A stretch of 64,000 nucleotides of DNA from Fimbriimonas sp. (lineage in GTDB: Bacteria; Armatimonadota; Fimbriimonadia; Fimbriimonadales; Fimbriimonadaceae), in assembly GCA_031292555.1 (NCBI GenBank), contig JARLGV010000034.1:1-64000 (forward strand), given 5' to 3'. A model generated the notes under the pieces. It ran no database searches. It had not been told where the DNA came from and worked only from the letters and a program-made list of their open reading frames with translations. How positions within the stretch are numbered: the first letter of the stretch is position 1; each line of letters begins with the position of its first letter. Shown piece by piece: positions 17,566 through 26,822 of the stretch. The translations under genes were made by a program, and so were the position numbers.

Positions 17566-18816
17566 ATGGAAATAGCAACCACACCAACCGTCCAGTCTGC
17601 GATCGAGAGCGTCCGGCAGGGCATCCGGAACGGTGACTATCGCGCCGGGGGAGTCCTGCCAGCCGAATCGGACCTTGCCATCACATTCGGCGTCAGCCGA
17701 GGCACGGTTCGCAGAGCGATCGAGGCGATGGTAGAGACAGGCGAACTCGTTCGTCGGCCCCATTCCCGTACGATTGTTAATGGATATACAAGGACGCGTA
17801 CGGCCGAGGCTGCAGACGAAGTCCAAGTCTGGATAAGCCACCCGATATCTGACGAGCCGACGCTTCAGTTCCTCAAAGGCATCTCGTTGGGCCTGGCTGG
17901 CTCGCTATACCGAATGGTCGTTCGCGAACCGAGCCGATTCGTCAAGGATGTCGTCCACGCCGACGAACGCCGGTTCTTCACCGACATGATGTCGAACGAA
18001 CGAATCGCAGGCGCGATCATCCAAAGAGATGTCTTTGCCAACGACGCCGACCTCATCGAACAGCTGGTACAAGCCGGACACGCGCTTGTGTTCGTCGATT
18101 CGCCGGCTCCCAACGGAATTGCCGCCGACCATGTCGGCACCGCTAACGTTGCGGCAACCCGCCGGTGCATCGAACACCTGCTGGAACTGGGCCACACGAG
18201 AATCGCCTGTCTCGCTGATACCGACATCCCATTCGCGGTTGTTGAGCGAATCCGTGGCTACCGGCGGGCCATGAGCCAGTCCAGAAACGAGGAGTTCAGC
18301 CGGGTAATCATCGCAGAGCAAGTATCGCCCGCGGATCCGACTCGCATGCCGCTGTCCGGGCAATTTGCGCAGTCGCTGGTACGAAACCCATACTTCGTTG
18401 ATAAAGGTTCCCGCTTGGCGTCGGCAGTGCTCGCAATGGACCCCCTTCCTTCGGCACTCTTCATCTGCTACGACATTCTCGCGTATTGGACATGTGCCTT
18501 TCTTGAAGGCGCGGGAATTCGCATCCCGGAGCAAATGTCAGTCGTCGGCTTCGATTGGATAGCCGGACGCGAACGGGGCCTCGCCGACGAACTCACCACC
18601 GCAAATCAGGATTTTGCCGGATTCGGACGGCATGCCGCCGATCTCCTCATCGATAGAATTACCGGCCAACTACCGCCTGCACCCAGGCATGTCCAGTTGG
18701 ATGCACCGCTTGTCATTCGGTCATCGACCCTTCCCTACCTATCCATGCCGGGGATACCTCCGGCCAATCGATCCCCGGGCAAAGATGCCCCCGAGTTAGT
18801 CTATGAAACATCCTAA
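17566..18816 (+). CDS. GntR-type HTH / LacI-type sensor hybrid regulator (AraR-like architecture)
   Basis: Residues 5-75 form a GntR winged helix ([50 protein letters not shown]). The rest is a periplasmic-binding-like sensor of the LacI/GalR type: [59 protein letters not shown] and [13 protein letters not shown]. This architecture is that of AraR of Bacillus subtilis, a sugar-responsive repressor. I chose the ATG at 17566; an upstream TTG at 17548 is possible. The stop lies inside the next gene (14-nt overlap), so regulator and prepilin are coupled. Confidence 0.85.
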   Translation: MEIATTPTVQSAIESVRQGIRNGDYRAGGVLPAESDLAITFGVSRGTVRRAIEAMVETGELVRRPHSRTIVNGYTRTRTAEAADEVQVWISHPISDEPTLQFLKGISLGLAGSLYRMVVREPSRFVKDVVHADERRFFTDMMSNERIAGAIIQRDVFANDADLIEQLVQAGHALVFVDSPAPNGIAADHVGTANVAATRRCIEHLLELGHTRIACLADTDIPFAVVERIRGYRRAMSQSRNEEFSRVIIAEQVSPADPTRMPLSGQFAQSLVRNPYFVDKGSRLASAVLAMDPLPSALFICYDILAYWTCAFLEGAGIRIPEQMSVVGFDWIAGRERGLADELTTANQDFAGFGRHAADLLIDRITGQLPPAPRHVQLDAPLVIRSSTLPYLSMPGIPPANRSPGKDAPELVYETS

Positions 18817-19756
18817 TCGTTCCGCGTTCACGCTCATTGAGCTTCTTGTCGTCATTGCGATTATCGCGATCCTTGCTTCCATCCTCTTCCCCGTCTTTGC
18901 GCAGGCCAAACAGGCTGCCAAGAAGACGGCCTCCCTGTCAAACGTCAAACAGCTTGGTTTGGCGGCCACCATGTACGCCAGCGACTACGACGATACGTTC
19001 ATGGACTCTGCGTTCGGCTATGTCGGCGCCAACTACTACACCAGTAAATACATCAACGGCGCCATGAGCGGCTACAACGGCGGGCCTGGCTTCCCTGCCC
19101 AGACAAACTGGGTTGCGGGCAGTTTCCCATACGTTAAGAGTCTTCCGCTTTACGGTCCAGACGCTAACGCGGTCGATGAAGACGGTTCGGGCAGCGGAAA
19201 CGACGGCTGGGGCTGCTACTATCCCAACACGTCAGCTGTGACGGCGGCAGGGCTAATCCCGAACGGCCCCACCTCGTATTGCTCCAACTACGGAATGAAT
19301 GCGGTGCTCAACGCCAAGTCGATCACGGTGGACCCCGAGCCCGCAGATACCGTGTTGTTCGACCAGATCGACGGCAAGCAGCAAATCGCCATCGAGCAAC
19401 CCCAAGAGGCACGCTATGGCGCGGGTTCCCAAGGACCGGCTGGACTCTATCTCGACGGAACCGACGGCCCAACGCTCTACCACCTTTGGGGCAATGGCGC
19501 GAACTTCGCCTTCGCAGACGGCCACGCCAAGTTCCGAATCAAGTCCAGCATGCTTTTCTCCGAGTTTGGTGAGGCCGGCACGTGCAATTGGCTCGGCAGC
19601 GGCCCCATCCCGCCGAACATCCCGAACGGTTCCGGCCAAGCGAACCAGCTTCACTTGCTGGATGCGAGCCTCGAACCCGCTCAGAATCGGTCGTTGTATG
19701 GCAATGGCGGATGGGAATACGCCCTCTGGAATATCGTTTGCCCGGCCGCATTCTAG
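18803..19756 (+). CDS. DUF1559-type prepilin (H-X9-DG-like)
   Basis: The leader MKHPNRSA is followed by [18 protein letters not shown], the class III prepilin signal with Ala at -1 and the canonical Glu at +5. The next part ([38 protein letters not shown]) is typical of the very numerous DUF1559 pseudopilins of planctomycetes and armatimonads. The C-terminal domain has the expected [16 protein letters not shown] ending block. The mature protein is anchored in the inner membrane and perhaps built into a pseudopilus. Expression is tied to the overlapping upstream regulator. Confidence 0.9.
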   Translation: MKHPNRSAFTLIELLVVIAIIAILASILFPVFAQAKQAAKKTASLSNVKQLGLAATMYASDYDDTFMDSAFGYVGANYYTSKYINGAMSGYNGGPGFPAQTNWVAGSFPYVKSLPLYGPDANAVDEDGSGSGNDGWGCYYPNTSAVTAAGLIPNGPTSYCSNYGMNAVLNAKSITVDPEPADTVLFDQIDGKQQIAIEQPQEARYGAGSQGPAGLYLDGTDGPTLYHLWGNGANFAFADGHAKFRIKSSMLFSEFGEAGTCNWLGSGPIPPNIPNGSGQANQLHLLDASLEPAQNRSLYGNGGWEYALWNIVCPAAF

Positions 19757-19792
19757 GCCTGGAAATCTATCCCGTTTGACGAGGATGCTGAG

Positions 19793-19822
19793 GGAGTCGT
19801 CGCTCGGTTGGGCGACGACTCC
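19793..19822 (+). other. Perfect 11-bp intercistronic hairpin
   Basis: GGAGTCGTCGC and GCGACGACTCC pair perfectly around an 8-base loop (TCGGTTGG). It lies 37 nt after the prepilin stop and 17 nt before the lipoprotein start. No run of T follows, so it is more likely an mRNA stabiliser or a partial terminator that lowers expression of the downstream genes relative to the pilin. Confidence 0.6.
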
Positions 19823-19839
19823 AGCGGCAGTGAGGAGAA

Positions 19840-20076
19840 ATGATCAGGCTATTTAACAACCTCAGAATTCCGCTGGCGATCGCCGTTGTCGCCTTCGGCA
19901 CGGCAATCTACGGATGCGGCAGCGGTTCCGGAGTCCAGCAAACCGACGGAACACCGGCCCATGCTCCGGCCGCCACTGAAGCCGAGGCGCTTCAGCGGTG
20001 CGCCAAAATGAGACCCGAACGTCAAAAGGAGTGCATCGATTTCGTCAAGAATCGGTTCCACGACACGTCAAACTAG
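19840..20076 (+). CDS. Small lipoprotein
   Basis: A 78-residue product with signal peptide and lipobox (FGTAIYGC, Cys at about 26) followed by a Gly/Ser linker, then a Pro/Ala-rich spacer. The last 30 residues (LQRCAKMRPERQKECIDFV) carry a pair of Cys that could form a disulfide. GAGGAG is placed just before the ATG. Function unknown; it stands 26 nt before a TPR-sulfotransferase gene and is probably cotranscribed with it. Confidence 0.7.
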   Translation: MIRLFNNLRIPLAIAVVAFGTAIYGCGSGSGVQQTDGTPAHAPAATEAEALQRCAKMRPERQKECIDFVKNRFHDTSN

Positions 20077-20102
20077 TCGTTAGCGATCGTGGAGCCTCAA
20101 CC

Positions 20103-21974
20103 TTGACACCTATCGAAGTCGCCCGCCAGTTCTTTTACCGTGGTGCGTTTCATCAGGCGGTCGACGCAATTTCTGCAATTCCCGAGGACCAGCGATCCCA
20201 GCCGGACATCCAGCTTCTCCTCGGGGTCAGCTTGGCTCGACTTCGCCGCGTCGACGATGCGTGCGTGGCCTTAAGCCGAGTATTGGAAGCCGATCCATCC
20301 AGTTTCGAGGCAATAACATGGATGGCGGTTCTCAAGAAGAACCGCTGGGAGATCGATGAGGCGTTCCGGTACGCCCAACTGGCGATCGACCTTCAGCCGG
20401 AAAACCCGGTGGGGTACGGGGCACTTGGCGCCTGTCATCTTTACATTCGCGAGCCGTTACAAGCGATCGAAGCGTTCGCGACGGCCCTGAGCCGTGCGCC
20501 TGCGAGTGCTGAGAATCACCACAATATCGCCCTCGCCTATCAGATGCTCCATCGCCATGCGGAGGCGATTTCCCATTTGCAGCAGGCCATTCGGCTGGCC
20601 CCACGCAACATTCAGAGCTACCTGGTCCTTTCAGGCGAGTTCTTGAAGTACGGAGACGCAGGCAGAGCTCTTGACTGTCTGGCTGAGGGCCTGAAACACA
20701 ACTCTAGCTCAGCGGCCCTCAACTCGGCGATCGCCGCCGCATTCACCCTACTTCGCAACGATCAATCCGCCGAAGCGCATCACGTAAGGGCCATGAGTAT
20801 TTCCCCTGCCGAAGCCAAGGCGCCCTACGCTGCCTGGCTGCTCAATCAGGGGCGGTTCGAAGAAGCCGGGGACTTGTATGGGAGCATGCTGCATGAAGAG
20901 GCTACCGCCGGACTGGGTTTCTATGGCATCACCCAATGCAGGAAGCTGACCGACCTCGACGAAGATCTAGTTGGAGCGATGGAGCAGTTCAGAAACAAAG
21001 GGCGAATGAGCCCGATGAGCGAACTCCACCTTCGCTACGGGCTGGGCAAGGTAAACGAGACCAGGGGCCGCTATGGGGAGGCGATCGCCGACTACGATGT
21101 GGCTAACCGCCTCGCGTATCAGATCCATAACTCGGGAGCCGGTGTCCAGGGCTCACCCTGGCGAGATGAGCAAGAACGTGTTCGCGCGCTTTTCGAACGG
21201 TTCGATAACCAACCGGGATGTGGGCACCCGGGCCAATCTCCGATTTTCATTATCGGAATGATCCGGTCGGGGACCACGCTGCTCGACCAGATCCTCGCAA
21301 GCCATCCGTCGGTGAAGCCCGCCGGAGAGATTCAGTTCTGGACCGAAGAGACAGTTGGGCTCGCCTCCCTTAGCGACCCGGTCGACCCTCAAAAGTTGCG
21401 TGCATTGGCCACTGAGTACCTATCCTACATCGAACTCGTAACGGGATCATCGGAACGCATCACCGACAAGATGCCACTTAACTTCGCCTATGCCGGCATC
21501 ATCCATCGAGCCCTGCCCAATGCGCGCTTCCTGCACATCCGCCGAAATCCGGTCGACACATGCCTGTCGATCTACACAACTTACTTCGGGTATGGCCCTC
21601 AATTCGCCTACGACCGCTCCAACATCGTCGATTTCTATCGTGCTTACCTGTTCGCCATGGAGTATTGGCGGAATCACATTCCCGCCGACCGACTCCTCGA
21701 GATCGACTATGAAGATCTGATCGCCCGTCCTGGGTCGGTGATTCCAGAAGTGATTAGCTTCTGCGGTCTGCCGTGGGACAGCGCGTGCCTTCACCACGAC
21801 AAGAATGCGAGCGCGATCAACACTCCGAGCCGCTGGCAAGCACGACAACCGATCTATCGAACGTCGGTTGCCCGGTGGCGTCACTATGAACCATGGCTTG
21901 GCCAATTCGCCGAACTACTTGCCGAGTGCGAGCCCGTGTCCGTCCAGGGTGTGAGTGCTCCGGTACGAAGCTAA
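20103..21974 (+). CDS. TPR-repeat sulfotransferase
   Basis: The N-terminal half is a chain of tetratricopeptide repeats (for example NPVGYGALGACHLYIREPLQ and AENHHNIALAYQMLHRHAEA). The C-terminal half is a PAPS-dependent sulfotransferase: the 5'-phosphosulfate loop is IFIIGMIRSGTTLLDQILAS, the 3'-phosphate element FLHIRRNPVDTCLSIY, with later blocks LLEIDYEDLIARPG and SRWQARQPIYRTSVARW. Likely substrates are carbohydrates or peptides at the envelope. I chose the TTG at 20103 because GTGGAG lies upstream; an ATG at 19998 would overlap the lipoprotein gene. Confidence 0.85.
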   Translation: MTPIEVARQFFYRGAFHQAVDAISAIPEDQRSQPDIQLLLGVSLARLRRVDDACVALSRVLEADPSSFEAITWMAVLKKNRWEIDEAFRYAQLAIDLQPENPVGYGALGACHLYIREPLQAIEAFATALSRAPASAENHHNIALAYQMLHRHAEAISHLQQAIRLAPRNIQSYLVLSGEFLKYGDAGRALDCLAEGLKHNSSSAALNSAIAAAFTLLRNDQSAEAHHVRAMSISPAEAKAPYAAWLLNQGRFEEAGDLYGSMLHEEATAGLGFYGITQCRKLTDLDEDLVGAMEQFRNKGRMSPMSELHLRYGLGKVNETRGRYGEAIADYDVANRLAYQIHNSGAGVQGSPWRDEQERVRALFERFDNQPGCGHPGQSPIFIIGMIRSGTTLLDQILASHPSVKPAGEIQFWTEETVGLASLSDPVDPQKLRALATEYLSYIELVTGSSERITDKMPLNFAYAGIIHRALPNARFLHIRRNPVDTCLSIYTTYFGYGPQFAYDRSNIVDFYRAYLFAMEYWRNHIPADRLLEIDYEDLIARPGSVIPEVISFCGLPWDSACLHHDKNASAINTPSRWQARQPIYRTSVARWRHYEPWLGQFAELLAECEPVSVQGVSAPVRS

Positions 21975-22015
21975 GACGTGATACGAATCATCGCCACGGG
22001 TAACTTCTCGTGTGA

Positions 22016-22969
22016 GTGATAACCTACAAGCCGTTTGCATTGTGTCCAGGCGACACTATCCGTGTCGTCTCCCCGGCCTCTCCGATTGAGCCAAACGAAA
22101 CGGAGGCGGGTATCGCCCTGCTGGAGCAGGCAGGTTTCCGGGTCGAAGTCGGCGATCACGCATTCGACCGAACCGGTTATTTCGCCGGCGCCGACGCCGA
22201 TCGAGCGGACGACCTGATGCGCGCATTCCTTGATCCGAAAGTCAACGCCGTGATCTGCTCAAGAGGCGGATACGGATGCCCTCGGCTGATACCGCGCCTG
22301 GATTTGCATGCGATGGCTAGGTCCGGCAAGATGTTCCTCGGATTCAGCGACATCACGACCATTCACGTCGCCCTGAACAAGGCAGGACTTGCCACCCTTT
22401 ACTCGCCAATGGTTGGTTCGTTCTCCACTCCGCGCGCCGATTGGGTGAAACAGTCGTTCCTAAATGCGCTGGCCGGCGCAGATCCCTTCGATGTGGACTA
22501 CCCTCCCGGTACATGTCTTGTGCCTGGGGTGGCAGAGGGCCTATCGGCAGGCGGTTGCCTGGTCCCCTTCATGGACTCCTTGGCAACTCCCCACGAGATC
22601 GAAACGGATGGATGCGTACTGATCATTGAGGATGTGGGCGAGAAGCCGCATCGAGTGGACGCTCTGTTCACCCACTTGATTCGGTCCGGCAAGATTCAAC
22701 GATGCGCCGGAATCGTCATTGGCGAAATGACGGGCACCGACGACATGATTCCGCGAAACGAGGCGGGCGAGCCGATCGAGGGCTATCGAAACGTCACGTG
22801 GAGAACGATTGTGACCGAGCGGATTCGGCCCCTCGGAATTCCCACCGTGATCGACTTCCCAGTCGGCCATATACCGAACATGCTCACGGTGCCGCTTGGA
22901 GTCAGGGTTCGAATCGATGCAGAGGCAGGCACCATGAACCTGCGAGAACCGATCTGCCAAGAGCAATGA
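22016..22969 (+). CDS. LD-carboxypeptidase, peptidase family S66
   Basis: Cytoplasmic enzyme that removes the terminal D-Ala from murein tetrapeptides during recycling; some relatives (MccF) instead cleave microcin C-like toxins. S66 signatures are present: GDTIRVVSPASP, AVICSRGGYGCPRLIPRLD, the nucleophile elbow FLGFSDIT (S111), the catalytic Glu in LIIEDVGEKPHRVDALF and the His in IDFPVGHIPN. Start is GTG at 22016, with no strong ribosome site. At 317 residues it has normal length. It follows the TPR-sulfotransferase by 41 nt, perhaps in the same transcript. Confidence 0.9.
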   Translation: MITYKPFALCPGDTIRVVSPASPIEPNETEAGIALLEQAGFRVEVGDHAFDRTGYFAGADADRADDLMRAFLDPKVNAVICSRGGYGCPRLIPRLDLHAMARSGKMFLGFSDITTIHVALNKAGLATLYSPMVGSFSTPRADWVKQSFLNALAGADPFDVDYPPGTCLVPGVAEGLSAGGCLVPFMDSLATPHEIETDGCVLIIEDVGEKPHRVDALFTHLIRSGKIQRCAGIVIGEMTGTDDMIPRNEAGEPIEGYRNVTWRTIVTERIRPLGIPTVIDFPVGHIPNMLTVPLGVRVRIDAEAGTMNLREPICQEQ

Positions 22970-23048
22970 CTTCTCCCATTATCTCAAATGGGCCATTCGG
23001 CCCTTACCAGTAGCAATGGTCCGCTCGAACATGCCTTGATGCATCATA

Positions 23049-25310
23049 ATGTCGTTTCCTGCATACCTCTCAACGACGAGAAGGCTCGTTCAACTGGTTA
23101 CCGCCGCGTTACTTTTTTCGTGCGGTCCGTCCGCACTCGCTCAGTCGCCCACATCGTGGAAGAGCGTGGGCATCGGAGGAGGGGGCGCTTTCTTTGCACC
23201 GACATTCAACCCGGCAAACTCCAAGGAAATGTGGCTCGCTTGCGATATGAGCGGCCAATATCATTCGACCAATGCCGGCGCAAGCTGGAACCTGACCCCG
23301 TTTACAACAATCCAAACAGGTCCGTTCACGCCTCAGGTCCAGTTCACCAGCGACAGCAAGACCTATTACGAGATAGACGCGACCGGGGGGAATCTGACTC
23401 CCGTCCGGACCACTGACGCAGGAAACACCTGGCACCCGCTTGCCACCGATCCGACGGGCCAGGGCGCCTTTTACATAGTCTCCGATCCTACAACTGCTAC
23501 GCGCCTCTTCGTTTCGAGTTACTCCACGCTGTACTTCTCAAGGGATGGCGGACAGGCCTGGAGCACGGTCGTTGCCGGAGACAATAACTCCGGAGTCGTT
23601 GTCTCGGGCGCCCTCTTCTCCGGCAAAAGCATCTTCATCGGTACAAGCCTTGGCGTCTTCGCATCTATGAACGGAGGGGCATCATTCGCGAAAGTGACTA
23701 TGGCCGGCATTCCAGCGGCCGAGCAGATCGAGAGTTTTGCCATCGCGAAGAGCGGTTCGACCATCCGGTTTCTCGCGGTGACGCTTGCTGCCGGAAGCGT
23801 CTACGGTGGGATGGGCGGCGATAATTACAGCGGCTTCAAGAGCGTGTATACGCACGATTACGGTTCTCCCCACGCATGGAGCAAACGAGTCGGCGGGATT
23901 GCCTCGGGCACCTATCCGTTTTTTGCCGGTATGGCCTCGAACAATGTCAACACGATGTATCTGGCGGGCAGTTGTGACGCCGGAGTCCCCGTAATCTATA
24001 AGTCGACGAACGCCGGGCAGTCATGGACGCCAACGCTCCTAACCGCCGGCAACAAGAACGTCATCACCGGCTGGCAGGGCTCGGGCGGAGACCACGGCTG
24101 GACCTATGACCAACTCGTGTTCGGATTCACAGTTTGTCCCAGCGACGCGAATCGGGTGGCATTCACGGGGTACGGCTTCTGTCACATGACGGCCAACGGC
24201 GGAGCAACGTGGCAGCAAACATACGTCTTGCCTTCCAGCCAGAATCCTGCCGGATCGCCGACTCCAAGAGGCAAAGCCTATACGGGTGTCGGTCTGGAGA
24301 ACACGTCCTGTTGGTGGCTAGCTTGGTCGGACGCCTCAAACCTCTGGGCAACGTTCTCAGACATCAAAGGCATCCGTAGCACCGACGGAGGCACAACCTG
24401 GAGCTTCAACTACTCGGGTCAGAACCAAAACTCGTCCTACCAGGTTGCCATCGGGACAACCGGCACAATGTACATGGCGACCTCTTCCATTCACGATATG
24501 TATGAGAGCACGCACCTCACTGACGCGTCGATCGACTCCGGGACTGGCGATGTGCTGACATCGTCCGACAAAGGCAAGACTTGGTCCAAACTCGGATCTA
24601 TCGGTCATGTAGTCTTGGGAGTGGCACTCGATCCGACCAACGCAAAGAGGATGTATGCCACGGTCGCTCACAGTTCGCTGGGGGGCGTGTACGTTTGCTC
24701 CGACATCACGGCTGGCACAAGCGCACCTTGGAAGCTCCTCTCGGCCCCTCCCCGAACCCACGGCCATGCGTTCAATATATCGGTGCTCAACGACGGCACA
24801 CTGGTCGCTACGTATTCGGGCCGAATGGCGCCGAGTTTCACCGATTCGTCCGGCGTCTTTGTGAGTACAAATGGCGGAACAAACTGGATCGACCGCTCGG
24901 CGCAGAACATGCACTGGTGGACCACAGACCTCACGGTTGATCCGACAGATTTGAGCCAGAACACGTGGTACGTCGGTGTTTATAGCGGATGGGGAGGCGC
25001 TGCGAACAACCGTGGCGGGCTCTACAAATCGACCGATCGCGGACAGACGTGGACCGAGATCTTGATCTCGGATCGCGTTGGTTCCTGTACAGTCGACCCC
25101 AAGAATTCCAAGACCGTCTACGCAACGACGGAGACGGATGGTCTATGGGTTTCATTCAACGCCACATCGGCGAGTCCGACCTTCGGGCTCGTGCCGACCT
25201 ACCCTTTCTGCCATCCCTCGCGGGTCTTTTTCAATCCAAACGTTCCCGGCCAAATCTGGGTGACCAGTTTTGGAAACGGTATCAGAGTTGGGCAGCAGGG
25301 CTCGCCATAG
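23049..25310 (+). CDS. Secreted BNR/sialidase-like double propeller protein (GH74-like fold)
   Basis: Signal peptide (ending PSALAQ) followed by about 720 residues packed with BNR/Asp-box repeats such as STNAGASWNL, STNAGQSWTP, STDGGTTWSF, SSDKGKTWSK, STNGGTNWID and STDRGQTWTE. The repeats fit two seven-bladed beta-propellers, as in GH74 xyloglucanases and sortilin-like proteins. Whether the GH74 catalytic Asp pair exists is unclear. Cleft-binding of polysaccharide is a plausible role; sialidase activity is unlikely because no Arg triad is evident. A small inverted repeat (GGGCC-ATTC-GGCCC, about 22990) lies upstream. Confidence 0.8.
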   Translation: MSFPAYLSTTRRLVQLVTAALLFSCGPSALAQSPTSWKSVGIGGGGAFFAPTFNPANSKEMWLACDMSGQYHSTNAGASWNLTPFTTIQTGPFTPQVQFTSDSKTYYEIDATGGNLTPVRTTDAGNTWHPLATDPTGQGAFYIVSDPTTATRLFVSSYSTLYFSRDGGQAWSTVVAGDNNSGVVVSGALFSGKSIFIGTSLGVFASMNGGASFAKVTMAGIPAAEQIESFAIAKSGSTIRFLAVTLAAGSVYGGMGGDNYSGFKSVYTHDYGSPHAWSKRVGGIASGTYPFFAGMASNNVNTMYLAGSCDAGVPVIYKSTNAGQSWTPTLLTAGNKNVITGWQGSGGDHGWTYDQLVFGFTVCPSDANRVAFTGYGFCHMTANGGATWQQTYVLPSSQNPAGSPTPRGKAYTGVGLENTSCWWLAWSDASNLWATFSDIKGIRSTDGGTTWSFNYSGQNQNSSYQVAIGTTGTMYMATSSIHDMYESTHLTDASIDSGTGDVLTSSDKGKTWSKLGSIGHVVLGVALDPTNAKRMYATVAHSSLGGVYVCSDITAGTSAPWKLLSAPPRTHGHAFNISVLNDGTLVATYSGRMAPSFTDSSGVFVSTNGGTNWIDRSAQNMHWWTTDLTVDPTDLSQNTWYVGVYSGWGGAANNRGGLYKSTDRGQTWTEILISDRVGSCTVDPKNSKTVYATTETDGLWVSFNATSASPTFGLVPTYPFCHPSRVFFNPNVPGQIWVTSFGNGIRVGQQGSP

Positions 25311-25445
25311 CCCTCAAGGTATCAGGCAATCGGGGCACCCCCTTAGGGATCGTTCGAGTCAACCGTGAATTCGGCTGTCTCCATAATCCGGTTTGTCCCC
25401 CATTTTCGACACGGCTTGCTTCGTGACCGGGCAAAATAGGGTGCC

Positions 25446-26822
25446 ATGAGTGAATCGAAAGTAAGTCGCCGAACCTTGATCAAGACCGCGAGCCTTGCCG
25501 GAGCGGCGGCCGGACTTGGGGGGTTGCCGAAGATGATATTGGGTGAAGACGGTCGATGGGAGATTCCTGCCCCCACCGCCGCGGACAAGACGATGGTCGG
25601 CGTGCCGTTCGAGCGGCACGAGACAGTCCGGCTTGGAATCATCGGTGTGGGCGGACGAGGGACCGGCGTATGTAGCGACTTCCTCCATGTACCGGGACTC
25701 GAGGTGCGGGCGGTATGCGACATCGTGCCGGCGAAGACCGAACACGCAGCTTCGATGGTCGAGCGCGCGGGTCATCCTCGGCCCACCGAATATCACAACG
25801 GGGACCACGACTACGAGAATCTCTGCAAGCGGGACGATCTGGACCTCATCTATATCGCCACCCCATGGATTTGGCATGTGCGCATGGCCTTGAGTTCGCT
25901 TTCGAACGGCCATCATACGGCCGTGGAGGTGCCGGCAGCTCGGACTCTGATGGAATGCTGGGAGTTGGTAAACGCCTCTGAGAAATACCGGAGGCACTGC
26001 ATGATGCTCGAGAACTGCTGCTACGGCGAGACCGAGCTAATGGTACTGCGTATGGTCCGAGCGGGCTTACTGGGCGAACTGACCCATGGTGTTGGAGCCT
26101 ATGACCACGACCTTCGTGCGGAGCTCTTCGGAAACGGGGGCGAGGGCCTTTGGAGACGATTTGAGCACCTGGACCGCAACGGCAACCTCTACCCGACTCA
26201 CGGCCTTGGGCCGGTGGCGAACTATCTCGAGTGCAATCGGGGCGACCGATTCGACTATATGGTCTCAATGAGCAGCCAGTCTGTGGGCCTGCAAGCCTGG
26301 CGTGCCGCAAACCTCAAGTCTGACGATCCCCGGATGAAGGAGATCTACCATTGCGGAGACCAGAACAACACGCTGATCAAGACGGCAAAGGGTCGAATGA
26401 TAACCGTCGAGCATAACGTGAGCGAGCCGCACCCCTATGACCGGATTAACCTGATCGCAGGCACGAAGGGCATGTTCCGCGACTATCCGCCTCGCCTATA
26501 TATCGATGGGCAGAAAGAGGGAGAGCAATTCGTGGGTCTCGACACATACAAGGCCGACTTCGAACACGAACTGTGGTCGCAGGAAGGCGAGTTGGCCAAG
26601 AAGAGCGGAGGACACGGCGGGATGGACTACATCATGTGCTGGAGATTGGTTCAGTGCCTGAAGGAGGGCCTTGCGCCCGACTTTGACGTCTATGACGCCG
26701 CTGCCTGGAGCGCTCCCGGACCACTGAGCGAGATCTCGGTCGCCAAGGGTAGCGCCCCGGTCAAGTTCCCGGACTTTACGCGAGGTCATTGGCAAGGGTC
26801 GAGAAAGTTTGCCGGCGTCTAG
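25446..26822 (+). CDS. GH109-type NAD-dependent glycosidase (Gfo/Idh/MocA fold), Tat-exported
   Basis: A twin-arginine signal (VSRRTLIKTASLAGAAAG) precedes a Rossmann domain (RLGIIGVGGRGTGVC) and the GH109 blocks YEVL-like NLCKRDDLDLIYIATPW, EVPAARTLMECWEL, LENCCYGETELMVLRMV and GELTHGVGAYDHDLR. GH109 enzymes use bound NAD for oxidation-elimination cleavage of alpha-N-acetylgalactosaminides (EC 3.2.1.49). Tat export fits folding with cofactor in the cytoplasm. Related oxidoreductases of the same fold act on free sugars, so the exact substrate is not certain. Its stop overlaps the convergent signalling gene by 4 nt. Confidence 0.85.
   Translation: MSESKVSRRTLIKTASLAGAAAGLGGLPKMILGEDGRWEIPAPTAADKTMVGVPFERHETVRLGIIGVGGRGTGVCSDFLHVPGLEVRAVCDIVPAKTEHAASMVERAGHPRPTEYHNGDHDYENLCKRDDLDLIYIATPWIWHVRMALSSLSNGHHTAVEVPAARTLMECWELVNASEKYRRHCMMLENCCYGETELMVLRMVRAGLLGELTHGVGAYDHDLRAELFGNGGEGLWRRFEHLDRNGNLYPTHGLGPVANYLECNRGDRFDYMVSMSSQSVGLQAWRAANLKSDDPRMKEIYHCGDQNNTLIKTAKGRMITVEHNVSEPHPYDRINLIAGTKGMFRDYPPRLYIDGQKEGEQFVGLDTYKADFEHELWSQEGELAKKSGGHGGMDYIMCWRLVQCLKEGLAPDFDVYDAAAWSAPGPLSEISVAKGSAPVKFPDFTRGHWQGSRKFAGV

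Noticed and set aside
22990-23003. Hairpin GGGCC-ATTC-GGCCC as a terminator after the LD-carboxypeptidase gene
   Set aside because: Only five pairs and no T run; too weak to call as a terminator.
25340-25375. Possible tRNA T-loop (GTTCGAGTC)
   Set aside because: Flanking bases do not form a T stem, and no acceptor, D or anticodon arms can be placed around it.
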